Source of the DNA: Schizochytrium sp. TIO01
Taxonomy: Eukaryota > Sar > Bigyra > Thraustochytrida > Thraustochytriidae
DNA length: 64,000 bases
Assembly (NCBI GenBank): GCA_004764695.1
Contig: SMSO01000032.1
Coordinates: 5,786,668 to 5,850,667, forward strand
Direction of reading: 5' to 3'
Positions 17,190-25,596 of the stretch are shown in pieces (the stretch's first letter is position 1; every line of letters starts with the position of its first letter). Position numbers and translations under genes: made by a program. Under the pieces are notes generated by a model. The model worked only from the letters and a program-made list of their open reading frames with translations, was not told the DNA's origin and did no database searches.

Positions 17190-18059
17190 ATGACAGGGTT
17201 GGTTTTCGTATCCATCGCGGTTGTGTTAGCGGCTTCCGTTATGTACTATCTCATCGACAATCAGTGGGAGATACCAGTGGAATATTTGTACTTCACACTA
17301 GGTTGTGTGGCTAATACCGTCATGACTTGGTTATTCAACTTATTTCAATGCGAGTCAATGAAGCACTTATATATTTACGCCTATACAACGGTGATAGGAA
17401 TAAAACTTCACTTCAGTTGGCCGTGGTTTAAGAATTTTGAAAAACGTGCTTTAGAAGTTGGTGTTCATCAAACTGCAATTAATGCTATCCGCAATATGCA
17501 AAGTAGTAAGGACTTCGATTGTTCATCTTTCAAGTGGAACGGAGATCTTCTGTTTGATGTGAAAAAGTTCTTCAACAGTCCGATGATGGAGGTTTATATG
17601 GAAGTACAGAAAAATGACAAATTATTACCATTTATCAGACAAAATATTTTTGTTAAAGTATTGTGGTTGTACATTCATTTTAACCAGAATATCTTGGACA
17701 ACCCGACAGATGGTATTAAAGCTATAATTCGCTTTATCACAATATATGTATGCCTGGATCTTAACGATCGCTATAAATATTTTGATGAGACAGTTATGGA
17801 TAATTTTACAACTGTCAACGACTTCATGGTGAAATATAAAATCGATGATAATTTACAGATTGTATACAGTCATTTGAATAGCAGTGGTTTATTCTATATA
17901 TACAGTAGTAATATGAATGTGCGCGTATATGATGATAGAATGGAAAAACTATTTGAAAAACTTGATGTACATCATAAAATTGTACATGGTTGTTATAATA
18001 AATGCCTCGGTGCTAATATAAATCTTCACAAAGCATATAAGGGCATTAAATTTAATTAA
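17190..18059 (+). CDS. Membrane-anchored hypothetical protein
   Basis: 289 residues with two hydrophobic segments near the N-terminus (about 2-20 and 31-53) and a long soluble helical region after residue 80. This suggests a hairpin anchor with most of the protein on one side. It is not recognised. It shares a TTAA stop overlap with a short opposite frame. Confidence 0.65.
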   Translation: MTGLVFVSIAVVLAASVMYYLIDNQWEIPVEYLYFTLGCVANTVMTWLFNLFQCESMKHLYIYAYTTVIGIKLHFSWPWFKNFEKRALEVGVHQTAINAIRNMQSSKDFDCSSFKWNGDLLFDVKKFFNSPMMEVYMEVQKNDKLLPFIRQNIFVKVLWLYIHFNQNILDNPTDGIKAIIRFITIYVCLDLNDRYKYFDETVMDNFTTVNDFMVKYKIDDNLQIVYSHLNSSGLFYIYSSNMNVRVYDDRMEKLFEKLDVHHKIVHGCYNKCLGANINLHKAYKGIKFN

Positions 18060-18193
18060 TAAATGTTACTATTTCTTCTACTAAGTTTTGACTTGATGAG
18101 TTTTTCGTTATAAAATGTCGATTTTTTTGCAAAAATAAAATATAATTCAGCAACATTTGGTTTATCATTATTGTATGTACTTTTAAGATTCAT
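18056..18193 (-). CDS. Possible 45-residue basic protein
   Basis: Complete frame ATG 18193 to TAA 18056, rich in Lys, Asn and Ser. The main support is its stop codon, which overlaps that of 17190-18059 by 4 nt in exactly the way seen at three better-supported junctions. It could also be the end of a degraded gene. The rest of 18194-18384 shows nothing I can name. Confidence 0.3.
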   Translation of the reverse strand: MNLKSTYNNDKPNVAELYFIFAKKSTFYNEKLIKSKLSRRNSNIY

Positions 18194-18384
18194 GATACCA
18201 GTGGAGCTTCTCTGGAGTTGTTGTATGAGAAACGGAACATCCTCTCATGCACATTTTGATTATTCAGTAATGTTTGTTATTATGTGATTTATCTCTGAAG
18301 CACCATCTTTAAATTATGTTTGTAAATTTATTTTCCTCTAGAGATAGGTGTGAGGTAGGATCAAAATTTTGATATTGGATCTGC

Positions 18385-18398
18385 AGCAAACCCCTAAT
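18385..18398 (+). promoter_or_regulatory. Conserved promoter motif
   Basis: AGCAAACCCCTAAT, 10 nt before the ATG at 18409. Confidence 0.7.
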
Positions 18399-18408
18399 TC
18401 ACTCAACC

Positions 18409-18894
18409 ATGTCGCAAGTTCAGGAGTGCGACTGTTCATCATGCACCAACATGGTAATACGTGCCAAGTTCTTTATACTTATTCGCTCCCTTATATGTTT
18501 ATCAGCAGTTAGTATGGTGATTGCCTTATTTTATATGGTATTTGGTACCGATTATCTCCTTGAAATATATTCACACGGAACACTTCCTTTAACTGAATAC
18601 ATTGAGTTAGTGTCGTATCTTTTTGGCTGGTGCTTCTACACTATCAGTCTGATTGCATTAACCGCAACAAGTATCATAGGGATGATCATATTTACAGTTA
18701 TTAGGTATACTGGAGGTGATGAAATTACACACCTCATGGAGTCCGCTGTAAGGTCCGCTCATGGCTCTTCTTGTATTCACAAAGTGTGGTTTTACTGCTC
18801 TTCTGGTTTGAGATACACCTGGCTCCGTGAGATTAATATAATGATTCGTGAGTTTGACCACGTCTGCGAATACGACTATAAAGCAAACCCCTAA
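18409..18894 (+). CDS. Two-helix membrane protein
   Basis: 161 residues. A cysteine-rich N-terminus (CDCSSC) precedes two strong hydrophobic helices (about 22-46 and 67-95) and a polar C-terminus with several Cys and Trp. It is not recognised. Its last codons form the promoter motif of the next gene (AGCAAACCCC TAA), an extreme case of compaction. Confidence 0.65.
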   Translation: MSQVQECDCSSCTNMVIRAKFFILIRSLICLSAVSMVIALFYMVFGTDYLLEIYSHGTLPLTEYIELVSYLFGWCFYTISLIALTATSIIGMIIFTVIRYTGGDEITHLMESAVRSAHGSSCIHKVWFYCSSGLRYTWLREINIMIREFDHVCEYDYKANP

Positions 18895-18895
18895 C
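18882..18895 (+). promoter_or_regulatory. Conserved promoter motif touching a start codon
   Basis: AGCAAACCCCTAAC directly followed by ATG; it also supplies the stop codon of the upstream gene. Confidence 0.7.
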
Positions 18896-19402
18896 ATGGA
18901 AAATTATACTTCATTCTTTGATACTCTTTCTCTAAGCCTTGGATCAGCTACTCATCGGTCTAGGCGTCGCTATGGCATCACGATCACAAAATTGTCCAAT
19001 ATCAGTGGTCGTCTTTTGATTATTGGGAATCTGGTGTACGATTGCGAGCGAGTTTCGAGGAAACGCAAGCGAGCCCAAGAAGACGACATGACTACTGAAT
19101 GTGAAGATGGAAGTGCAAATCATAACCCCGATGGTAAACCATTTATCATGGTTTTAGTTAGAGATCCGGACCTCTTAGATGAATTTGAAACTGTGCAGAA
19201 CTTTTGGGTCAACACAGTGCCGAATACAACAGGCGCGATTCTCTTTTACGGAGAGCCAACCAAAAAGTTAAGACTCCGGATTGGAAAAATGTTTACCATC
19301 AAGGCTCGAAACCTTGTTACAAAGTATCCTCACGGCAAAGAAGCAATTATCACTACCAATGCAACATTTCAATGTACTTTTGATAATTCAACAGTACGAT
19401 AA
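18896..19402 (+). CDS. Hypothetical protein with internal NLS-like stretch
   Basis: 168 residues from the ATG that directly follows the promoter motif; an earlier in-frame ATG (18848) lies in the previous gene and is unlikely. An N-terminal part with HRSRRR and a mid basic cluster (RKRKRAQ) suggest nuclear import. The C-terminal half looks beta-rich (about 80-165). It is not recognised. It overlaps the convergent tail-anchored protein by 50 nt. Confidence 0.6.
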   Translation: MENYTSFFDTLSLSLGSATHRSRRRYGITITKLSNISGRLLIIGNLVYDCERVSRKRKRAQEDDMTTECEDGSANHNPDGKPFIMVLVRDPDLLDEFETVQNFWVNTVPNTTGAILFYGEPTKKLRLRIGKMFTIKARNLVTKYPHGKEAIITTNATFQCTFDNSTVR

Positions 19403-19853
19403 TGGATACCATAATAAATAAGATAACCCATACTCCTACAAGTGAAATGATTTGTTTATTTTGTTTCTTCTTCACTTCATCATGTACAGAATGAGTTAAT
19501 ACCAATTGTCCGTCTTCAATTCTAAATAAAAAGCCTGGTTTTTCTTGGTGCACTAATTCACTCAGTGTGCCTGTAAAATTGAGCACCTTGCAAATGGTTT
19601 CTTGACTATCTGGGTCAACAAATTCATCTGCAAAAGCTAAATCAGACCATTGACTTTTCAACATTTTCTGAAATTCCCAAAAGGTTCCAGAACGACTTCC
19701 CCAAGAATTAGGCGGAACTGTTTGCACTTGCTCATTTGTCTGAACATCACCATCTTCCTCTTCGTGGGTTCCATCCGTAAAGGGTGCACGCAGAGCAACT
19801 GACTCCGTAGTCCTCGAACGCTTTCTGAGCATCACGCTGGCTTTCACAGGCAT
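19353..19853 (-). CDS. Tail-anchored membrane protein
   Basis: 166 residues from the ATG at 19853. A basic start (LRKRSRT), acidic disordered region, soluble middle and a strong C-terminal hydrophobic helix (about residues 140-160) followed by a short tail fit a tail-anchored protein. It is located between the portal gene and 18896. A virion inner-membrane or nuclear-membrane role is possible; no family is recognised. Confidence 0.6.
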   Translation of the reverse strand: MPVKASVMLRKRSRTTESVALRAPFTDGTHEEEDGDVQTNEQVQTVPPNSWGSRSGTFWEFQKMLKSQWSDLAFADEFVDPDSQETICKVLNFTGTLSELVHQEKPGFLFRIEDGQLVLTHSVHDEVKKKQNKQIISLVGVWVILFIMVSIIVLLNYQKYIEMLHW

Positions 19854-19918
19854 AACTTTCAATTCTTCGTATATTATATTACATCTTTCTCAATTAAAAG
19901 GAATAAGTTAATATCATC

Positions 19919-21376
19919 ATGCCTGGTTTCGGTAGTGGTATTTTCAAGTTTGACTATAACGAGGATGTATATCCGCTTAATTTAATGGTCTATAGAGAAG
20001 TAGAGTACTTTCTGAACTCCAATGCAACGGCTGCGCATTGTTTGAGTACATTAGAACGGTTCATTGTCCGTTCATTGAAAATCAGAGGAGCATCGCATCT
20101 CTTTGATGTTTATATCACAAAGTATTACATTCCATTTTTCAGAAACCTACTAGAAGTCGTACTAATCATGGGATGGTGTCCTTATCATTTTGTGAAAATT
20201 TCAACAAATGTTGCAAATCGCAAAAAGAAAGAAACGATTGTGGTTCCCGCCATTTTCCCTCTTGATAATGCCAAGTTTGAAATGGTGGTTGATAAGAAGA
20301 AGCACACCTACACCATGCGTGCCTTATCGAACGATGGAATGGATGAAATCAAAAATATCCACTATGTATTCATGCACGATAAATTCCGTTTTGCCAACAG
20401 ATATCTTATGCACAGCCCTCTCATCGGTTTAGTCGGCGAATTCAGGTATCTAGAGAGCATAAAAAAGTTCACAATTCAAGCCGAGTTTGTTCGTTCACAC
20501 CCGAGCATCTATCTGGAGTCTGCAGAGTCGAGTCAAACACAGCTTGGTAGTGCCAGGGGCGCAGACGCATTTAGCAACCCCAACGTATCTTCGAATGGGT
20601 TGCCGACGGATCCCCTCCGTTCAATTCGACGTATGCATGACGCCGGTGCTACACCTGTCGAGACCAAGGCAAAATGTTTGAATGAGGCGAGCAAGTCGAT
20701 GCTTGAAAACATCAGATTTCACGCGCAGCAGATGCAAGAGCTGGTTAGTAATCAGAATCAAAACTACTTTAATAAGGGTCTTAACTACCTCCCTATGCAC
20801 ACAAACTCACTATTCATTGTGCCACCAGGTATGAAACTAGCTAGTCGTCCTGACATGCCTCAGTCACGTGTTGATCAAACAATCCTCGAAGCGAACTTGG
20901 CCAGCCAGGTGTTTATTGCATTGGGGGTACCAGAGAGCATTTTCGGACCCAAATCGGGAAGTTTTTTGAAACGATTCGCTGAAGCCTCTGGAAGCAACGG
21001 AAGGGCCAAAAACAATACTGAGACCAGTATTATGCAGATCAATGCTTTTGAAGCAACACTCGACCGCTTCCGTGACCTGTTCACTGATACTATGGTTGAT
21101 ATTTACTGGATTATTTTCCAAAAACACATTAGTACTAGACGAATTGAATTTCAATCTCCCCATCTATACAAGGAGTTTCTCAAGGCTGTAATGGCATCTT
21201 TTCACAAAGATGATAATTCGGATACACAAGGTGATATGCAAAAGAAGACCCGTCAGAGAAGAAAGCGCGACTCATTAGAAGAAGAAGAAGAAGAGGAAGA
21301 GGAAGAAGAAGATGGTGATCTTGCAGACAATAAAACACCCGAAAGAAAACGTGCATCTAAACGACCAAGGAAGTAA
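19919..21376 (+). CDS. Portal protein
   Basis: 485 residues. The segment at about 320-345 (ASQVFIALGVPESIFG) matches the helix-turn common in phage and herpes-type portals, preceded by PPGMKL and followed by a long helix containing NTETSIMQINAF, as in the stem and clip of portal subunits. Portals form a dodecameric channel at one capsid vertex where terminase docks. The C-terminus has a basic cluster (KKTRQRRKR), a run of about 11 Glu and a second basic cluster (KRASKRPRK), a plausible bipartite nuclear signal. No early-type motif upstream. Confidence 0.75.
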   Translation: MPGFGSGIFKFDYNEDVYPLNLMVYREVEYFLNSNATAAHCLSTLERFIVRSLKIRGASHLFDVYITKYYIPFFRNLLEVVLIMGWCPYHFVKISTNVANRKKKETIVVPAIFPLDNAKFEMVVDKKKHTYTMRALSNDGMDEIKNIHYVFMHDKFRFANRYLMHSPLIGLVGEFRYLESIKKFTIQAEFVRSHPSIYLESAESSQTQLGSARGADAFSNPNVSSNGLPTDPLRSIRRMHDAGATPVETKAKCLNEASKSMLENIRFHAQQMQELVSNQNQNYFNKGLNYLPMHTNSLFIVPPGMKLASRPDMPQSRVDQTILEANLASQVFIALGVPESIFGPKSGSFLKRFAEASGSNGRAKNNTETSIMQINAFEATLDRFRDLFTDTMVDIYWIIFQKHISTRRIEFQSPHLYKEFLKAVMASFHKDDNSDTQGDMQKKTRQRRKRDSLEEEEEEEEEEEDGDLADNKTPERKRASKRPRK

Positions 21377-21425
21377 AAGAATGTATTTGAATGAATAAAT
21401 ATCCTATAATCATTATCCCTGCATC

Positions 21426-22250
21426 ATGGTGAGAGTTTACGAAAGTGTGTATACTTACCTTGCCTTTGTCTACTTGTTTCTAGTATCTGTCATCTACGCC
21501 ACTATATATCACAAGTATACTGATCACCAGCCCTTCACAATCCTTAGCTTTGTAATTATCAATACGATTGCTCGCAACTCTTACCGAAGCAAGTATATCA
21601 TTAGAAGTGTTGTCCACAAACATATTTGGAAAACCATTACTATCGCATTTTATGGCATTCTTGTGAACAATGTGCATGATATTCTTTTTAGAGATTTCCA
21701 TTCTCAGAATACCGCACTCAACGGCATTGTTTCTGTCGGATACATTGGCGTTATATGGTTCATTACCTACTATTTGAAAAGGGATCATCTTGCTATTTAT
21801 GTTCACATGCTCATGTTTTATGTCCCGATCGCACGTGACTGGGAAATCAATCTTTATCTGTATGTCATGTACATTACGGCTTCTATCATGGTGCTCTTTA
21901 CAAAATGTTCGAGGAGTCTACTTTCTGATTCCTCCATCCATCAGAGATCAGTCATTAGGTTCTTTATGTACATCAGAGTATCAGACCCCTTTGTATTGTT
22001 TGGTCTCCTGAATCTATATCTGGAGTACTATACCTTGAAATGGGAAGAAGTCGAGGCACTTCTTACAATTCGAGGTGCGCTTGATGAAGAGATTGCTCGA
22101 GTAGATCGTCACATTGAGCAACAATCCACATCAGCTGGTACGAATAAATTCATCCACTCAATTACCATTGATTCGGATTATGAAGACAAGAAAGTATATA
22201 TGAAAACAGATGATCCCACAATCAGTAGCATAACACCTGATTCTCCATAA
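21426..22250 (+). CDS. Multi-pass membrane protein
   Basis: 274 residues with about six hydrophobic helices in the first 210 residues, followed by an acidic/Ser-rich cytoplasmic tail. It was compared by eye with the heliorhodopsin pattern and the third-helix signature is not visible. It sits between portal and a coiled-coil protein on the same strand with short spacers. The function is unknown. Confidence 0.65.
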   Translation: MVRVYESVYTYLAFVYLFLVSVIYATIYHKYTDHQPFTILSFVIINTIARNSYRSKYIIRSVVHKHIWKTITIAFYGILVNNVHDILFRDFHSQNTALNGIVSVGYIGVIWFITYYLKRDHLAIYVHMLMFYVPIARDWEINLYLYVMYITASIMVLFTKCSRSLLSDSSIHQRSVIRFFMYIRVSDPFVLFGLLNLYLEYYTLKWEEVEALLTIRGALDEEIARVDRHIEQQSTSAGTNKFIHSITIDSDYEDKKVYMKTDDPTISSITPDSP

Positions 22251-22258
22251 TATCAAAC

Positions 22259-23194
22259 ATGGCTTCCGAGAATGTTTCCACTGGTACTTCCGTAAACAGC
22301 AACATGGCGACTAACAACGAGGCTGTGTCAAAGATGATGGCCGCGAATCTTCGAAAGCTGCAAGACGAACTCAAGGCTGAACGCGAGGCTCGTGCTAAGA
22401 TTGAGAAGGAACGCATGGAGCTTGAGGAGAAGTCGAAGGAAGAAATGGCAAACCGACAGAGAATTGAATCAGAGTTCAAGCTGGCTCAGGATCGTCTCGG
22501 TTCATACATTGACCGGGATCGAGAGATGTTGGAGTCCATTTACACGGGTGAGATGCGGCCTGTCATTGATTCTATTGTCAAGGCAGACGAAAAGCTAGCC
22601 CTACCTTTCCAGGACTTTGACCAGCAGATTCATGAAGATATTGCATCTGCCTTCAACGAAAATAAGAGAAAGAAGTCAACATTCGATGTTGTCCGGGCGA
22701 TGGCTTCAGCTCACGCCATGAAGAGTTCGGAACTGGAAAACCTGTTCCAAACAAATCGCAAGTGGGAAGAAGATATGCATCAGATGAAGGTTGAACATGA
22801 ATCGTTAGCTAACAAGGCAAAGGAACTGGAGGAAGTAAAGAATAAGGAAATTGAGGATCTCAAGAGCCTACTTGCTGACCTCAAGAAGAAGTACGAGCAT
22901 AGTCAGGAAAACATCAACAATACAGAGTCTCATTTTACAGATGATAATGCTATGTCATCTTCATCCTCTTCGTCAACTCCCATTGAGACAGGCATGCCAC
23001 CCCCTGCTTTTCAGCAGAGTCAAACCATTATGGCAACTGCCTCTCGAAATCCTACAGCAAGAAGCCGTGGCTATGGCACTCTTTTTGATGTTACTCCAAC
23101 GAGTGACTGGCGAAAGTATGCCAGTGGCGACGCCCAATTCAGGATGATGGGCGAGCCTATTGATACTCAACGTAACGATGTATATGAAGGTTAA
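22259..23194 (+). CDS. Coiled-coil protein, scaffold candidate
   Basis: 311 residues. Residues about 20-85 and 150-220 form long Glu/Lys/Arg-rich coiled coils; the middle is helical; the C-terminal 90 residues are Ser/Pro/Gly-rich with a short conserved-looking end. The position near portal and the extended helical design fit an internal capsid scaffold, which the separate assemblin would need as substrate, but this is inference. It starts 8 nt after the preceding stop. Confidence 0.55.
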   Translation: MASENVSTGTSVNSNMATNNEAVSKMMAANLRKLQDELKAEREARAKIEKERMELEEKSKEEMANRQRIESEFKLAQDRLGSYIDRDREMLESIYTGEMRPVIDSIVKADEKLALPFQDFDQQIHEDIASAFNENKRKKSTFDVVRAMASAHAMKSSELENLFQTNRKWEEDMHQMKVEHESLANKAKELEEVKNKEIEDLKSLLADLKKKYEHSQENINNTESHFTDDNAMSSSSSSSTPIETGMPPPAFQQSQTIMATASRNPTARSRGYGTLFDVTPTSDWRKYASGDAQFRMMGEPIDTQRNDVYEG

Positions 23195-23223
23195 GATATA
23201 AGAATAACTTCAATTTTAAACCG

Positions 23224-24192
23224 ATGGATAATAAACTTGTTTACAATGCAGCGATTGCAGCTTTTGTTGCTTTCTATTTCGCACTTTCTATTGCATCTTG
23301 CTTGGCGCTTCTCGGGAACTACCCAATACCAGCGTACTATTACGCACACTATGGTGATTTCATTGAATTTTCTGTAATGCCCATCTATCCGGTTTTCTTT
23401 ATGAACGCTCTCGCTACTTGCATCCTTTTATTTATTTTCAGTAAAAGAGAACACATAGTTGATATCAAGATTGGTCAATTCAATTGCAACCTTTATCGCT
23501 GGGCATTTCACTTCATTTCAGACCCAAGCTGTACACTTGTTCTGTTTCTACTTCACGGCGCGTCAGACCTCATCACTATCATTATGAGTTATTTACTCGC
23601 ATTAACCAAAACCGTTCTCATGTTTTACTATGAAGAGTATCTGAACCCGACGTACGAATTTAGCCCATATGTTTCACCACACTCCTTTGCGTTGATACTT
23701 CAGATTTGCATTACATCACTCATGATTCTCAATTTGAGTGCCAATGTACCTGGTGGGCTAAGCAATAGACGTGCAGCACTTTCACTACTCTCTATCATTC
23801 CAGACTATTCGGCTGTGCTTTTACAAAAAATTCACATTCGATTTTCCAGAAAAGACTTGTCGCGACGATTGCAGATTAGTGCCGAGGAAGGTCAATCGTA
23901 CGGTTTATCCGACGATGATGATGACGTCGAATCAGAAAGAGCCAGACAAAAAGAGCCAGATACAGAATCGGACACTTATACGGATCAAGTGGATGAAAAT
24001 GGACCCGTTAACGGCCAAGGTCTCGGGCAAAAGCGATTAATAGACCGAGCTCTGGAATCGGATTTTGCGGAAATTCAACGGCATATCATATTCGAAATCT
24101 TACGTATTTTCAATAGTAGTATCACCGTCTGTATTATTACTGGAATCGTTTGTCGTATCTCATCACAGAAATTAACCCTCGACACGATCTGA
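23224..24192 (+). CDS. Heliorhodopsin-like membrane protein (second copy, divergent)
   Basis: 322 residues, about seven hydrophobic helices, with a large acidic insertion (about 215-275) before the last one. LYRWAFHFISDPSCTLVLFLLHGASDL (positions about 91-117) follows the RW-x-EY...S...L-x-G-x-x-DL pattern, but the counterion Glu is replaced by Phe. In the last helix (HIIFEILRIFNSSITVCIITG) no lysine is present at or near the retinal site. It is weaker than the copy at 12305 and could be an unrelated multi-pass protein. Confidence 0.4.
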   Translation: MDNKLVYNAAIAAFVAFYFALSIASCLALLGNYPIPAYYYAHYGDFIEFSVMPIYPVFFMNALATCILLFIFSKREHIVDIKIGQFNCNLYRWAFHFISDPSCTLVLFLLHGASDLITIIMSYLLALTKTVLMFYYEEYLNPTYEFSPYVSPHSFALILQICITSLMILNLSANVPGGLSNRRAALSLLSIIPDYSAVLLQKIHIRFSRKDLSRRLQISAEEGQSYGLSDDDDDVESERARQKEPDTESDTYTDQVDENGPVNGQGLGQKRLIDRALESDFAEIQRHIIFEILRIFNSSITVCIITGIVCRISSQKLTLDTI

Positions 24193-24197
24193 GGTCC

Positions 24198-24211
24198 AGC
24201 AGACCCGTAAC
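24198..24211 (+). promoter_or_regulatory. Conserved promoter motif
   Basis: AGCAGACCCGTAAC, 24 nt before the ATG at 24236. Confidence 0.65.
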
Positions 24212-24235
24212 TCAACTCCGAAAAGAAAACTAAAC

Positions 24236-24697
24236 ATGTCGAACATTACTGAGGACAACGCCTGCACCAGCACCACTCCTGAATCGATGGAGGAACTAGG
24301 ACGTAAGTTGTATGAGACCCGTGCTGCCCACCGCCAGTTCAAGCGCGAGAATCGTGATGTTTTTGAAACAAACAAGAATTTCAACACGACCGTGGCGGAT
24401 CTTCGTGCTCGCCTTAAGGCACTCATGGTTGAACGTTGCGTTGATGAGTTTGCCGAAGAGGACTTTGAAGTCGAGCTCAAGAAGAAGACATCTGTAAAGC
24501 ACAATATTGACCGTCTCAAAGAGCTACTCCAAGAAGGGTCTGACACTAACCAGGCATTTGATACCTATATGAATGATGTAGGAAAGGTGGTTGACGACAT
24601 TGTTGTGCGCAAGCGTCGTCGCATCTCTGCCCCTGCCCCTGATACGACCTCTAGTTCTGACGAGGAAGAAGCCGTTGAGGGAAAAACCGAAGAGTAA
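24236..24697 (+). CDS. Coiled-coil protein
   Basis: 153 residues, almost entirely charged helix (about 20-125) with heptad-like Leu/Val spacing, then a basic patch (RKRRRI) and acidic tail. No catalytic motif is visible. The stop TAA overlaps the next ATG as TAATG, so the two genes abut. Confidence 0.6.
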   Translation: MSNITEDNACTSTTPESMEELGRKLYETRAAHRQFKRENRDVFETNKNFNTTVADLRARLKALMVERCVDEFAEEDFEVELKKKTSVKHNIDRLKELLQEGSDTNQAFDTYMNDVGKVVDDIVVRKRRRISAPAPDTTSSSDEEEAVEGKTEE

Positions 24698-24999
24698 TGA
24701 AACGTAAATTTTCTAAAATAGATTCAACATCTAGTCCCATACTTTATAAAAAACAATGTCACTTGAATGATCTATTTCCTCAACGTCACCCATCTGCGTG
24801 GAAGTGTGCTAAAAAAAAGATACCGATACGATTAGAATCGGTGAAAGAGACTATTATCATGGACGGGGGTACGCCCGAACTAGCACATCTGACAGGACTT
24901 TTCTATTACAACATCCATAATACTATTCTAAAAGGCAAGTCCATACAATTCAAAAATCAATTATACTCAGTCTGCTATAATATAAACGTGTTTACATAA
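24697..24999 (+). CDS. Small basic hypothetical protein
   Basis: 100 residues; Lys-rich N-terminus (KRKFSK, KKQ, KKKIPIR) and a more hydrophobic C-terminal half. The ATG overlaps the preceding stop (TAATG). The end overlaps the opposite TFIIS-type gene by 33 nt. It is not recognised. Confidence 0.5.
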   Translation: MKRKFSKIDSTSSPILYKKQCHLNDLFPQRHPSAWKCAKKKIPIRLESVKETIIMDGGTPELAHLTGLFYYNIHNTILKGKSIQFKNQLYSVCYNINVFT

Positions 25000-25170
25000 A
25001 GTACAGGTCACAAATAAAGTCACAGTCTCATCCGCACTCCTCGTTGCCATCTCTGCAACGCGGACCTTGTGTGAACCGCATTTGGGGTTTTCGCATCGAA
25101 CAACTGTTCGTGTGTCATGTTCTTTGTGGCCCATATAAAGAACCCTACTATAAATGTTATCTGGATCCAT
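24967..25170 (-). CDS. TFIIS/RPB9-type zinc ribbon protein
   Basis: 67 residues. Four cysteines (C26, C31, C56, C59) form the ribbon, and TRSADETVTLFVTC (43-56) matches the RSADE-x-x-T-x-F-x-x-C signature of TFIIS domain III, RPB9 and archaeal TFS. The acidic pair D47/E48 is what TFIIS inserts into the polymerase active site to stimulate transcript cleavage. It is the size of a single ribbon domain, much smaller than eukaryotic TFIIS. It is probably a polymerase subunit or cleavage factor working with the Rpb1 piece at 45421. Confidence 0.85.
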   Translation of the reverse strand: MDPDNIYSRVLYMGHKEHDTRTVVRCENPKCGSHKVRVAEMATRSADETVTLFVTCTLCKHVYIIAD

Positions 25171-25176
25171 ACTTTA

Positions 25177-25512
25177 TTAATTGATTCCAGGCTTGATTTT
25201 CTTAATATATTCAAATACAGAATTGCAACAACGACAAAAGAGAACAAGGTCTGACCTCCCCTGAACAACTTCCTCTCCTAAGATATGAGAACATTCGGCA
25301 GGATTTGGTTGTCCCTCTATAAAGCTACCACTATATAATTCCTTACCATTTTCTAGAAAAAGTGTTCCGACTCCATGAGGAACAGGCTGGGCCGTGAGCG
25401 TTTGTCCAGTATAGATAATAGCACCTGAAGTAGAATATACAACGGCGTAATTGGGATTCTGAAAGTGCCAGTCCAATTCGGCTAGATCAAAGTGCAAGTA
25501 GTTGATGCGCAT
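25177..25512 (-). CDS. Small protein with MORN-like repeat
   Basis: 111 residues. HGVGTLFLENGKELYSGSF (about 46-64) resembles one MORN-type beta hairpin, with a weaker one before it. The C-terminal half has four cysteines (C74, CRCC), possibly binding metal. It lies just upstream of the TFIIS ribbon on the same strand. The function is unknown. Confidence 0.5.
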   Translation of the reverse strand: MRINYLHFDLAELDWHFQNPNYAVVYSTSGAIIYTGQTLTAQPVPHGVGTLFLENGKELYSGSFIEGQPNPAECSHILGEEVVQGRSDLVLFCRCCNSVFEYIKKIKPGIN

Positions 25513-25562
25513 ACTCTTCTCATAGGATTATTCATAATTGAATGAAATTGATATATAACGTC

Positions 25563-25576
25563 AGCAAATCCCTAAT
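25563..25576 (+). promoter_or_regulatory. Conserved promoter motif upstream of arginase
   Basis: AGCAAATCCCTAAT, 20 nt before the ATG at 25597. Confidence 0.7.
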
Positions 25577-25596
25577 TATTCGTGAGTCATCACATC

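Noticed and set aside
21426-22250. Fourth heliorhodopsin-like protein
   Set aside because: Multi-pass, but the helix-3 signature and helix spacing do not fit.
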